41,736 bases of DNA from Chloroflexota bacterium (GTDB lineage: Bacteria; Chloroflexota; Anaerolineae; J036; Brachytrichaceae), in the NCBI GenBank assembly GCA_018969115.1, contig JAGWYZ010000006.1:1-41736 (forward strand). The letters run 5' to 3'. The translations under genes and the position numbers were made by a program. The first letter of the stretch is position 1; each line of letters starts with the position of its first letter. Below, piece after piece: positions 16,820 to 24,575 of the stretch. Below the pieces are notes generated by a model that saw only the letters and a program-made list of their open reading frames with translations, was not told the DNA's origin and did no database searches.

Positions 16820-16825
16820 CGTCTT

Positions 16826-18148
16826 ATGATCACTCCGCTCGAACAATCCGTCCTAAATTTAATCGACGACGACCAACTCATCCAATGGATACAAGACCTG
16901 ACGCGCATCCCTAGTGTCTGGAAGCCCGAATTGGGCACAGGCGAAGAACCCGCCGCCCGCTGGGTGCAACAGCGTTGCCACGAGATCGGTTTGCCGACCG
17001 CCTTTGAATTTGTGCAACCCGCACGCCCCAACGTCATCGCGGCCTATTCGACCCAAGCTGAATTTATGATTGACGATTTATGCGCCCCCCCCTATCCCCC
17101 CCAAACTGGGGGAGGGAATCTATCCCTCCCCCAGTTTGAGGGGGATAGGGGGGGGCGCAAATTACTGATGTTTGAAGGCCACACCGATGTCGTGACCGAG
17201 GGTGATCCGAGCAAATGGACAGACCCGCCCTTTAGCGCCACCATTCACAATGGGCGCATTTATGGGCGCGGGGCCAATGACATGAAGGCCGGGGTGTGTT
17301 GTGCGTTGATGGCGACCAAGGCCATCGTCCAAAGCGGGGTGCGGCTGAATGGCGACATTGTGCTGGGTATTGTGTGTGATGAAGAAGGTCGTATGATCGG
17401 CATTAAAGATTTTGTGGATCGTGGTTGGGCTGATCGCGTTACCGCTTGTATTGTGTGCGAGCCAGAAGAAAATCATCTGTGCATCGAGCAAAAGGGCGTG
17501 ATGTGGGTCAAGGTCGTGATCCGCGGCATTATGTCGCACGGGGCCATGCCGCTGACTGGGGTGAATACGGCTTACCCTATGGCGCGGTTTTTAACGATGG
17601 CGCAGGCGCTCGAAGAACGCGAAATTGTGCGCAATCCGCGCTCAGCGTTTCTCGGTCAGCCTTCCATCACGCCCACCGTTTTGATGTCGCCGGTGCGCAA
17701 TGCGGGTGAGCCGCAAAACAACGTCATGCCTGCCGCCAGCGAATGCACGCTCGACATACGCCTTATTCCCGGCCAAGACCCCGATTGGATTGCGGCGCAG
17801 CTCGAGAAGATGGTGGCCGCGGCTTGTGCCGTTGACCCGCGCCTCAGTTACGATTTTCAGGTGATCGAGGTGCGTCATGCCACCAAGACCGATCGTGAGC
17901 ACCCTGTGGTGACGACCTTGGCCTCGGCTTACAGCGATTTAACCGCTCAGCTGCCAATTTATGGTGGGGTGCCGGGCAGCACCGATGGCACAATTCTGAA
18001 CGCTCGCAAGGGCATCCCCATCGTCACCTGTGGGCCGGGCGACATTTATGTCCCGCATCATATTGACGAATGGGTGAGTATCGACGAGATTAAAACCTCG
18101 GTGCGCATGTATGTGTTGGCGGCATTGCGGTATTTGGGGGCAGAGTAG
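16826..18148 (+). CDS. M20 family metallopeptidase (ArgE/DapE/CPG2-like)
   Basis: This is a dizinc hydrolase of amide bonds in amino-acid derivatives or dipeptides. Zinc-binding and catalytic residues appear in FEGHTDVV (His, Asp), GRGANDMKAG (bridging Asp), CDEEGR (catalytic and metal Glu) and the late His pair in YVPHHIDEW; a lid/dimerisation domain lies between. No signal peptide, so cytoplasmic. At 440 residues it is a little long because a 77-bp palindrome is inserted in frame around residues 86-111, just before the first zinc strand (RKLLMFEGHTD). The start at 16826 has no ribosome binding site and a -10-like box 6 nt upstream. Precise substrate unknown. Confidence 0.9.
   Translation: MITPLEQSVLNLIDDDQLIQWIQDLTRIPSVWKPELGTGEEPAARWVQQRCHEIGLPTAFEFVQPARPNVIAAYSTQAEFMIDDLCAPPYPPQTGGGNLSLPQFEGDRGGRKLLMFEGHTDVVTEGDPSKWTDPPFSATIHNGRIYGRGANDMKAGVCCALMATKAIVQSGVRLNGDIVLGIVCDEEGRMIGIKDFVDRGWADRVTACIVCEPEENHLCIEQKGVMWVKVVIRGIMSHGAMPLTGVNTAYPMARFLTMAQALEEREIVRNPRSAFLGQPSITPTVLMSPVRNAGEPQNNVMPAASECTLDIRLIPGQDPDWIAAQLEKMVAAACAVDPRLSYDFQVIEVRHATKTDREHPVVTTLASAYSDLTAQLPIYGGVPGSTDGTILNARKGIPIVTCGPGDIYVPHHIDEWVSIDEIKTSVRMYVLAALRYLGAE
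17082..17158. repeat. 77-bp near-perfect palindrome inside the M20 gene
   Basis: The 36-nt arms 17082-17117 and 17123-17158 are complementary at 35 of 36 positions around a 5-nt loop (ATCTA). The arms are runs of C broken by TAT and AAACT, giving a very stable hairpin. The host frame stays open through it and encodes a Pro/Gly-rich loop beginning CAPPYPPQTGGGN. Composition and structure are those of an intergenic palindromic repeat, not of an M20 gene. Confidence 0.9.
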
Positions 18149-18235
18149 CAGGGTTGCAAAGTGGCAAAGTGGCAGGTTGCAGGTTGCAGGTTGCTACTTT
18201 GCAACTCTGCTACTCTGCTACTTTGCAACTCTGCC
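18149..18235. repeat. GTTGCAAAGTGGCA-word tandem/inverted repeat
   Basis: Tandem words GCAAAGTG, GCAGGTT (three copies) on the left, and their complements CTACTTTGCAACTCTG on the right, form an imperfect hairpin between convergent genes. The last codons of the DCC protein (RGRVAK and its stop) are read from this repeat. Confidence 0.7.
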
Positions 18236-18613
18236 TCTTGGCAACACTATACAGGCTTCGCTGCGACCAAACAAGTGATAGCGATAACGGGCGATGAGGT
18301 CATAGCCCCAATCGGTCAGGCGGCGCGGTAACACGTGCAATAGGGCAAGGGCGCGATAAGGCTGCCTCAGCCGCCGCAGCACTTGAAAGGTGGCGGCTGA
18401 GCGTTGATAAACCACCCCATCCGCAATTAGCACCACCGAATCGGGGGCCACATTTGCCAATGGGGTTAGCCCATGTTGCAACATCAATTGTTGGGCAAAT
18501 TCAGACTGTAAGGCCGCAAAGCGAAACTGCCCATCTAGATCGTGGCGAATCACAAATTGCACGGCCCAGTTGCACAGCCCACATACGCCGTCGTAAAGCA
18601 AGATTGGGTTCAT
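18218..18613 (-). CDS. DCC family thiol-disulfide protein (DUF393)
   Basis: This small thioredoxin-fold relative has the family hallmark LYDGVCGLCNWAVQF near the N-terminus, where the two cysteines form the CxxC-type redox pair, and FAALQSEFAQQL after it. The ATG at 18613 (MNPILLYDGVC) is chosen: the longer frame from 18670 begins inside the short-word repeat and has no family similarity. The product is 131 residues, typical. The C-terminal six residues come from the downstream repeat. It precedes the P450 gene cluster on the same strand only by position; no shared function is evident. Confidence 0.88.
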   Translation of the reverse strand: MNPILLYDGVCGLCNWAVQFVIRHDLDGQFRFAALQSEFAQQLMLQHGLTPLANVAPDSVVLIADGVVYQRSAATFQVLRRLRQPYRALALLHVLPRRLTDWGYDLIARYRYHLFGRSEACIVLPRGRVAK

Positions 18614-18760
18614 AAGGGGGGAGGCTTTGAGCCATGAGCTTTGAGCTTGAATATTTAGGTAACGAGTCATGAGTCACGAGTCATAATTCACAATTTGCGG
18701 CACATAGCTCAAGGCACAAAGCTCAAAGCTCACGGCTCAAAGCTCACGGCTCACCACTTC
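18614..18760. repeat. GCTCAAAG/CACGGCTC-word repeat between DCC and P450 genes
   Basis: Direct repeats of AAAGCTCACGGCTC (at 18724-18751) and related words, plus a GAGTCATGAGTCACGAGTCAT run (three GAGTCA words, about 18663-18685), fill the gap. The copy at 18737-18753 provides the final codons and stop of the P450 gene. Confidence 0.65.
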
Positions 18761-20143
18761 CATCTTCATGCCATATTTTGGGCAAAGGGTCACTAACGGG
18801 TCAATTTCGACTCGTTGATCAGGTGCCAAGCGAAATTGCCAGCGCTGGGCGATGGTGGCAAGCAGCAGGCGGGCTTCCATCGAGGCAAACATATTGCCAA
18901 TGCAAACACGTGGCCCCATGCCAAAGGGCAAATACGCGCCTTTGGGCAAGCTTTTCTCTAACGTGCTGCCATTCTCTAACCAACGGTCGGGTCGAAATGC
19001 CTCGGGTTGATCGTAATAACGCGGGTCGTGGTGTAAGGCATAGATCGGCACCAACACCGCATGATGGGCCTTAATCGTATGCCCACCAATCACCACATCT
19101 TCAATTGGCTCACGGGCTGTAATATAGGCCGCCGGATACAAACGCAAAATTTCTTTGATGATGGCATCGGTATAAGGCAATTGTGCCAGATCAGCCAAGG
19201 TGGGCGCACGGCCCGCCAACACTTGACGCAATTCAGCATATAGCTTGGCCTCGATTTCAGGGTGTTGCGACAATGAATACCACGCCCAAGTCAGCGTGTT
19301 CGAGGTCGTCTCGTGCCCCGCCAACATCAAGGTGACAGCCTCATCACGGGCTTGTTGGTCGGTCATTCCTGATGTTGTCCCGTCGGCGCTGTCGCCATCG
19401 CTCGCCAATAATAGCATCGAGAGCAAATCGCCTTTGTCTTCTTTGCTGGCGCGGCGTTCGGCAATGACGCGCATGACCACATTTTGAATGGTTTGCACCG
19501 CCCATGTGCCGCGTTTGTTACGGGCGGTGGGCACCCATGGCGGCAGCGTAAAGACTGATTTGAACATTAGGTCGCTATTTTCTTGCCCAATGGCGACAGC
19601 TTTGCCGATATCATGTGCATCGCTGGCGCTCAGCTCGGTGCCAAATAGGGTTTTGGTCACAATCGCCAAGGTCAGTTTCATCATATCGTCATCGATCTCG
19701 CGCATTTCGTCGCTGCGCCAGCCAGCCAACATCTGTTGCGTAAATTGCACCATCGTCTCGGCATAGCCTTCGATACGTTTGATGTGAAAGGCAGGCTGGG
19801 CCAGCCGCCGCTGCCGCCGCCAAAATTCGCCATCACTCACCAACAACCCATTGCCCAACGATGGCCCAAGCACCCGCTTGGTGAGGGTGGTTTTGTGGAA
19901 TTTGGCGGCTTGTTCAACTAACACCTCATACATGGTCTCTGGCGCTGTCACTGCATACATCGGAATTGGGCCGAATTGAAATGACACAATTGGGCCATAT
20001 TTGCGCCCCAACCGTGCTGCCAAGCCCGAAATATCTTGGCGCAATTCAGACATGTGGCGAATAGCATTCGCTAAACCGGTAGGACCGGGTGGGGCGGTGG
20101 CAGGGCGAGGGCGGGCTAATGGAGTCATCATTGCAAATAGCAT
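18737..20143 (-). CDS. Cytochrome P450
   Basis: This is a heme monooxygenase of 468 residues, soluble, without a membrane anchor. Motifs: I-helix oxygen-binding AGHETTSN, the K-helix ExxR in KEILRLYPA, PDRW of the meander region, and the heme loop FGMGPRVCIGN with the iron ligand at Cys414. The overall pattern resembles CYP102/CYP4-like bacterial families rather than the usual actinobacterial type. The start at 20143 is used; ATGs at 20131 and 20128 are alternatives. No ferredoxin or reductase gene is adjacent. An MFS exporter lies upstream on the same strand. The last codons come from a short-word repeat. Confidence 0.95.
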   Translation of the reverse strand: MLFAMMTPLARPRPATAPPGPTGLANAIRHMSELRQDISGLAARLGRKYGPIVSFQFGPIPMYAVTAPETMYEVLVEQAAKFHKTTLTKRVLGPSLGNGLLVSDGEFWRRQRRLAQPAFHIKRIEGYAETMVQFTQQMLAGWRSDEMREIDDDMMKLTLAIVTKTLFGTELSASDAHDIGKAVAIGQENSDLMFKSVFTLPPWVPTARNKRGTWAVQTIQNVVMRVIAERRASKEDKGDLLSMLLLASDGDSADGTTSGMTDQQARDEAVTLMLAGHETTSNTLTWAWYSLSQHPEIEAKLYAELRQVLAGRAPTLADLAQLPYTDAIIKEILRLYPAAYITAREPIEDVVIGGHTIKAHHAVLVPIYALHHDPRYYDQPEAFRPDRWLENGSTLEKSLPKGAYLPFGMGPRVCIGNMFASMEARLLLATIAQRWQFRLAPDQRVEIDPLVTLCPKYGMKMEVVSREL

Positions 20144-20224
20144 ACCCTCAAAACCTTATGAAGACTTTAGAAATAGTGATTTTGGCGAAATTTGTAGGGG
20201 GCAAGATGATAGCGGAATATTGGG

Positions 20225-20335
20225 GACGACTCAAAGTCGTCTTTTAAGGCTTCGCCGATTGCCTACCTACGCGGGCAGAAATTGCGTCCCCAAAGGGGGA
20301 CGCTCGGCGAAGCTTTTAGGAGCGACTTCAGTCGC
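20225..20335. repeat. Nested stem-loop cluster between MFS and P450 genes
   Basis: Four structures lie in 110 bp: GACGACT/AGTCGTC (20225-20241, followed by TTTT), an outer pair GCTTCGCCGA (20249-20258) with TCGGCGAAGC (20304-20313), inside it GCGTCCCC (20284-20291) with GGGGACGC (20296-20303), and GCGACT/AGTCGC (20322-20335). No gene lies in 20144-20352. They could end MFS transcription or be repeat insertions. Confidence 0.65.
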
Positions 20336-20352
20336 GGAGCTGATGATGACAA

Positions 20353-21597
20353 TTAGGCTAGCACATTCCGGATGCGCGGCGAGAAGAAATTGATAAGCAA
20401 TGGAACCATCAAACAAATAATGCCACCCAACAAAACCGGGGTGGTTAGCCCATATTGCTGTGCCAGCACCCCGACCAATAAATTGCCAAAAGGTGCTAAA
20501 CCGAGCGAAGCCCACAGCATGTTGCTAATCACGCGCCCACGCAATTCGGCGGGGGTGACGAGTTGAATCAGGGTGTTGGTCATGCCCCAGCCGGTGACGC
20601 TGCCCCAGCCAAACAAGGCCATCATGGTTAATGTAAGGGGTACCGAGCGTGACAGCGCCATGCCAATTAACGCCCCGCCTGCCACCAATTGCCCAGCAAT
20701 CAAAATAAGCCCTTTGCGCTTAGATTGCCCCGAAAAAGTGATGGTAATGGCTGCAATTAATGCCCCGACCCCTTGTAAGCTGAGCAAAGCACTGTTACGC
20801 GCCGCCACATCCGCCTCGGTATCACCTATTTGTTGCAACACATCTTTGGCAAAGGCTGGTATTAACTGAATATTTGGGAAGCCCATAATGCTAAATATGG
20901 TGATGCCAAATACCAATAAAACAATTAATGGGTTTTGTAACACATAATGTTGTCCTTCGCGCAATTCTTGCCACATATTGCCGCGTTGGCTTTTATTGGT
21001 CATTACAAATTTGGGGTGAATAAAAAGCAAGCTTGCGATGACAAATAAGAAACTGATGGCATTGGCAAAAAATGCCCAACCTTCGCCATTTGAGTCGTGC
21101 AACAACACGATAAACGGGGCGGCCAATGATGGCCCCAGCACCCGTGCTGTATTAAAAACTGTGCTTTGCAGACCGATGGCACTGGCCAGCCCCTCTTTGC
21201 CAACCAATTCCGACATCATGGCTTGGCGTGCTGGTATCTCAATGGCATTGGCTGTGCCTAAAATCAACGCTAGCACAAACAAATGCCAAATTTGAATGCG
21301 CCCTGTCAGTGTCAAAATTGCCAATAAAAAAGCCTGCAACATCATCACGGCTTGCATCGCAATGACAATTTTGCGTCGCTCCATGCGTTCAATCCATACA
21401 CCGGCTGGCAATGTAAAAAACAGCGTCGGCAATGCACTGGCGAAGCCAATTAAGCCCAAATAAAAAGGCTGGTTGGTGATGCGATAGGCTAAATAAGGCT
21501 GCACTGTGGTTTGCATCCATGTGCCAATCAGTGAAATGAGTTGACCTAATAAAAAAATACGAAATTCGCGGGATTGGAGTGCAGGAAAACGTGACAT
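20353..21597 (-). CDS. MFS transporter (EntS-like exporter)
   Basis: The 414-residue inner-membrane protein has about 10-12 membrane segments and the MFS_3-type opening (SREFRIFLLGQLISLIGTWMQTT) found in enterobactin-exporter EntS and related efflux proteins. The loop 2-3 motif appears as PAGVWIERMERRKI. It probably exports a small molecule by proton antiport. A GATAAT box (21608-21613) lies 10 nt before the ATG at 21597, with no ribosome binding site. Its position before the P450 gene could link export with P450 products, which is inference only. Confidence 0.92.
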   Translation of the reverse strand: MSRFPALQSREFRIFLLGQLISLIGTWMQTTVQPYLAYRITNQPFYLGLIGFASALPTLFFTLPAGVWIERMERRKIVIAMQAVMMLQAFLLAILTLTGRIQIWHLFVLALILGTANAIEIPARQAMMSELVGKEGLASAIGLQSTVFNTARVLGPSLAAPFIVLLHDSNGEGWAFFANAISFLFVIASLLFIHPKFVMTNKSQRGNMWQELREGQHYVLQNPLIVLLVFGITIFSIMGFPNIQLIPAFAKDVLQQIGDTEADVAARNSALLSLQGVGALIAAITITFSGQSKRKGLILIAGQLVAGGALIGMALSRSVPLTLTMMALFGWGSVTGWGMTNTLIQLVTPAELRGRVISNMLWASLGLAPFGNLLVGVLAQQYGLTTPVLLGGIICLMVPLLINFFSPRIRNVLA

Positions 21598-21632
21598 TAT
21601 CGAGGGAATTATCGCACCGGAATAAACGAAAT

Positions 21633-21687
21633 GCCGATTTCACAATTTCTCTACAAGCGACGCTTGCGGAGGAATTGTGAAATCGGC
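21633..21687. repeat. 15-bp palindrome between ABC ATPase and MFS genes
   Basis: GCCGATTTCACAATT (21633-21647) and AATTGTGAAATCGGC (21673-21687) are exact complements. The interior holds a second small palindrome, CAAGCG/CGCTTG. Without a T-run on the minus strand it is more a repeat element than a classical terminator. Confidence 0.75.
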
Positions 21688-21707
21688 GAAAACGACATTT
21701 TTATACC

Positions 21708-22535
21708 TCAAAGCTTTTTAATCACCAACCCATCGTCGGTTTGTTCTAAGGTCACTTTGGCCCCAATGCCATATTTTTCGCGCAAGGCCTTGGGAATTTG
21801 CAAACGCCCAGCCGAGTCCAACATCAAGTTGGCCTCACCTTGCATGGCGGCGGTGGTTTCGGTTGCCACTTTGCCATCTTGAATACCCACCACCCGATCA
21901 ACATGGAGTGCAATATTGCGGTCGTGGCTGACGATGAGGATGGTGACACCAAAGCGTTCGCGAATATCTCGCAAGGCCTGATAAATGGCTTGCGCGGTGC
22001 GCGTGTCAAGCTCACCGGTTGGCTCGTCGGCCAACAACAGCGGTGGAGCATTGGCCAACGCCACCGCAATGGCAACCCGTTGTTGCTCACCGCCCGATAA
22101 TGCCGACATTTTATGATCTTTGCGCTGGGCCAACCCCACTGTATCAAGCAAATCGAGGGCACGTTTGCGTGTGCTGCGCCCACTTTTGCCCGCTAACATC
22201 ATTGGCAATTCGATATTATGTAAAGCGCTGAGATAATGCACTAAATTGCGTGCACCCTGTTGCCACACAAACCCTACTTGCTCACGCCGATAACGGGTTA
22301 ATTCGCGGTCGCTGATCTTGAGCAAATCTTTGTCATTTACCATACAGCGCCCAGCGCTAGGCCGGTCTAGCCCACCTAAGATACTCAACAAGGTAGATTT
22401 GCCGCTGCCGCTCGACCCAATCATGCCCACCATTTCACCCGCTTGCACCTGCAAATCAAGCCCCTGCAAGGCCAGTACCTCAAGGTTGGCCACTTTATAT
22501 ACTTTGACAAGGTTTTCACACAGAATAAATGACAT
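21708..22535 (-). CDS. ABC transporter ATPase (MacB/LolD type) fused to an AbrB-like domain
   Basis: Residues 1 to about 230 form an ABC ATPase of the LolD/MacB/FtsE group: Walker [10 protein letters not shown] (40-48), Q-loop in VGFVWQQ, signature LSGGEQQR, Walker [13 protein letters not shown] and the switch His in VSHD. The last 39 residues (about 237-275; [20 protein letters not shown], then a beta-strand pair ending GLVIKKL) match the swapped-hairpin AbrB/SpoVT fold usually found in DNA-binding regulators and antitoxins. In an ATPase such a tail could mediate dimerisation or regulation. No FtsX/MacB-type permease lies next to it: its upstream neighbour is divergent. The ATP-binding part is certain, the tail call is strong, its role unknown. 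Confidence 0.93.
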   Translation of the reverse strand: MSFILCENLVKVYKVANLEVLALQGLDLQVQAGEMVGMIGSSGSGKSTLLSILGGLDRPSAGRCMVNDKDLLKISDRELTRYRREQVGFVWQQGARNLVHYLSALHNIELPMMLAGKSGRSTRKRALDLLDTVGLAQRKDHKMSALSGGEQQRVAIAVALANAPPLLLADEPTGELDTRTAQAIYQALRDIRERFGVTILIVSHDRNIALHVDRVVGIQDGKVATETTAAMQGEANLMLDSAGRLQIPKALREKYGIGAKVTLEQTDDGLVIKKL

Positions 22536-22540
22536 TTGGT

Positions 22541-22611
22541 TGATTTTGGATTTATGATTTTGTAACTACCTCATCATAAATCTAAATACAATCTAAAATC
22601 ATAAATTGTCA
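22541..22611. repeat. GATTTTGGATTTATG-word inverted repeat
   Basis: GGATTTATGATTTT on the left and AAATCATAAATT on the right, with AATCTAAATACAATCTAAAATC between, form an imperfect palindrome in the divergent gap between the ABC ATPase and SDR genes. The 21 bases at 22541-22561 occur again as an exact reverse complement at 34793-34813, the end of the YbaK gene. Confidence 0.65.
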
Positions 22612-22635
22612 AACACAAATTCATAAACCTCGTTT

Positions 22636-23499
22636 ATGATTGACCGAATGCAAGGCAAAATATCTTTAGTGACCGGCGCTACTAATGGCATCGGCAAAAT
22701 TACAGCAATGGCGTTGGCCAAACAAGGTGCAACGGTGGTCATTATTGGGCGCAATGCCCAAAAAACCCAAGAGACTCAAGAAGAAATTCGCCGAGAATCT
22801 GGCAATGCGCAAATTGACTATATCGTGGCAGATTTATCATCGATGGCGCAAGTGCGCACCGCCGCACAAACCTTTCGCAGCAAATATAAGCAATTGCATG
22901 TGTTGGTCAATAACGCTGGGGCGTTATTTAATGAGCGGCAAGTCAGCGCCGATGGCTATGAAATGACCTTTGCACTCAATCACCTCAATTATTTTTTGCT
23001 CACCCATGAATTGCTCGACCTGCTTATTGCCAGCGGCAGCGCTAGCCAAAAGGCGCGGGTGGTGAATGTGTCATCGTTGGCGCATACTGGCGGCAAAATT
23101 GACTTTGATGACCTCAACAGCAGCAAACGTTATCGCGGGTTTGGCGCATATGCCCAATCAAAATTAGCCAATATTTTATTTAGCAACGAACTTGCCCGCC
23201 GTATGCAACAAGCCAATGCGCCCGTAACGTCAAACGCGCTACATCCGGGCTTTGTCGCCACCGGTTTTGGGCAAGGCAACAGCGGCATCTTAACCTTTAT
23301 CTTCAAAATTATTCGCCCATTTGCCATCTCGCCCGAAAAAGGGGCCGAAACCAGCATTTATCTGGCTTCATCCCCCGAGGTTGAAGGCGTAACTGGGCAA
23401 TATTTTGCCGACAAAAAAGCCGCCAAACCTGCTGCCCAAGCCACCGATCTTGCCACTGCCCAACGCCTATGGCAAGTTAGTGAGCAGATGACTCAGTAG
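22636..23499 (+). CDS. SDR family oxidoreductase (retinol-dehydrogenase-like)
   Basis: This NAD(P)-dependent short-chain dehydrogenase resembles the RDH/WWOX-like group. Motifs: TGATNGIG, GRN after the second strand (favouring NADP), LVNNAG, NVSSLAH with the catalytic Ser, and YAQSKLANI with Tyr/Lys. It is 287 residues; the start may be 22636 or ATG 22648 (MQGKISLVTG), neither with a ribosome binding site. It is a single gene between repeat-filled gaps, so its substrate cannot be inferred from context. Confidence 0.92.
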   Translation: MIDRMQGKISLVTGATNGIGKITAMALAKQGATVVIIGRNAQKTQETQEEIRRESGNAQIDYIVADLSSMAQVRTAAQTFRSKYKQLHVLVNNAGALFNERQVSADGYEMTFALNHLNYFLLTHELLDLLIASGSASQKARVVNVSSLAHTGGKIDFDDLNSSKRYRGFGAYAQSKLANILFSNELARRMQQANAPVTSNALHPGFVATGFGQGNSGILTFIFKIIRPFAISPEKGAETSIYLASSPEVEGVTGQYFADKKAAKPAAQATDLATAQRLWQVSEQMTQ

Positions 23500-23501
23500 A
23501 A

Positions 23502-23588
23502 AGTGCAAAGTAAAAAGTAAAAAGTGCTAAGCAATCGCTTCTCGCTCAGCACTTCCCATTTTCTACTTTCTACTTTTCACTTTTCACT
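23502..23588. repeat. AAAGTAAAAAGTGC-word tandem/inverted repeat
   Basis: Tandem AAAGTAAAAAGTAAAAAGTGC words are followed by the complementary GCACTTCCCATTTTCTAC, CTACTTTTCACTTTTCAC words. Part of it is an open frame fused to the glycosyltransferase (an apparent start at 23524), but that N-terminus is Ser/Phe/Leu-rich repeat translation and is rejected as coding. Confidence 0.7.
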
Positions 23589-23589
23589 T

Positions 23590-24516
23590 ATGCTGCTTAC
23601 CCCAGTCGTTTTCCTCATTTTTAATCGCCCGTCGTTAACCGCGCGGGTGTTTGAGCGTATTCGGCAGGCGCAGCCACGCCAATTGCTCATTGTGGCAGAT
23701 GGCCCACGCGCAAACCGTGCGGGTGAGGCCGAGCTATGCGCCCAAACCCGTGCTATTGTCGAGCGCATCGATTGGGCTTGCGACGTGCAATGCAATTATG
23801 CCGATACCAATCTGGGCTGTAAACGCCGCATCGCGTCGGGTTTAGATTGGGTCTTTGCCACCGTCGAAGATGCCATTATCTTAGAAGACGATTGTTTGCC
23901 AGACCCAACCTTCTTTCGCTTTTGCGAAGAAATGCTCGAACGCTACCGCCACGACGAACGCATTATGGGTATTGGCGGGGCTAATTATCAATTTGGGCAA
24001 CGGCGCGGGGCCAATCAAACCGACAGCTATTACTTCTCGCGTTTTTGCCACATTTGGGGTTGGGCCTCATGGCGGCGCTCTTGGCAATTGTATGATGTTG
24101 AGATGAAGCTATGGCCCGAAGTCAAGCGGCTGGGCTGGCTGAATGACATCATTATGAATGATGCGATTGCAGCCCAATGGGGGCGCATGTTTGATCGAGT
24201 GGTGGCGGGCGAACTTGACACATGGGATTGTCAATGGGCTTTTGCCACATGGGTTCATGCCAAACTTGGAATTGTGCCGAATGGCAATCTAATCAGCAAT
24301 ATCGGATTTGGTGCACAAGCCACACACACCAACACCCGTGGGGTACGCCCACCTCTCACGGCCAACCTGCCTACCCCAGCGATGACCTTCCCATTGCAGC
24401 ATCCAAACTACGTCATCCGTGACAAAGCTGCTGATGACTTCACCGACTTCGTACAAAAAGACACCCTCTCATGGTTAGAGAGGGCGTGGTTGCGGCTAAA
24501 AAAAGTGCTAAGTTAG
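23590..24516 (+). CDS. GT-A fold glycosyltransferase-like protein
   Basis: The 308-residue product resembles GT2-like/HlpA-type nucleotide-sugar transferases: start LTPVVFLIFNRPSLTARVFE, nucleotide region LLIVADGPR, and LEDDCLPDPTFFRFC carrying the acidic metal-binding cluster. GWASWRRSW and the WDCQWAFATW region are typical of this subgroup. The start at 23590 excludes upstream repeat-derived residues. The last codons (KKVLS and TAG) are written in the AAGTGCTAAG word of the downstream repeat. No membrane segment. No polysaccharide cluster surrounds it; acceptor and donor unknown. Confidence 0.85.
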   Translation: MLLTPVVFLIFNRPSLTARVFERIRQAQPRQLLIVADGPRANRAGEAELCAQTRAIVERIDWACDVQCNYADTNLGCKRRIASGLDWVFATVEDAIILEDDCLPDPTFFRFCEEMLERYRHDERIMGIGGANYQFGQRRGANQTDSYYFSRFCHIWGWASWRRSWQLYDVEMKLWPEVKRLGWLNDIIMNDAIAAQWGRMFDRVVAGELDTWDCQWAFATWVHAKLGIVPNGNLISNIGFGAQATHTNTRGVRPPLTANLPTPAMTFPLQHPNYVIRDKAADDFTDFVQKDTLSWLERAWLRLKKVLS

Positions 24517-24559
24517 AAGTGCTAAGTGCTAAGCAATTAAAACTTAGCACTTAGCACTT
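24517..24559. terminator. 17-bp perfect hairpin between convergent genes
   Basis: AAGTGCTAAGTGCTAAG (24517-24533) and its exact complement (24543-24559) flank a 9-nt loop. It lies between the glycosyltransferase (ends 24516) and the carboxylase gene (ends 24576), so it may end transcription in both directions. It is built from a tandem 8-bp word, the style of other intergenic repeats here. Confidence 0.7.
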
Positions 24560-24575
24560 TCAACTTGCCACTTCT

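Larger units (their letters stand above)
16208..16825. other. Gene-free 618-bp stretch with nested palindromes
   Basis: No convincing gene is seen on either strand. It contains a hairpin at 16260-16280 (GC-rich arms with a one-base bulge), another at 16293-16310, a 14-bp inverted pair 16414-16427/16601-16614, and a 9-bp inverted pair TTTGCCAAA (16390-16398) with TTTGGCAAA (16448-16456). The end (16740-16790) has tandem variants of CTTAACGCTTAACCC. It looks like a landing site for several small repeat elements. Confidence 0.65.

Noticed and set aside
23524-23589. N-terminal extension of the glycosyltransferase
   Set aside because: It is a translation of short-word repeat DNA (Ser/Phe/Leu-rich); the family start is at 23590.
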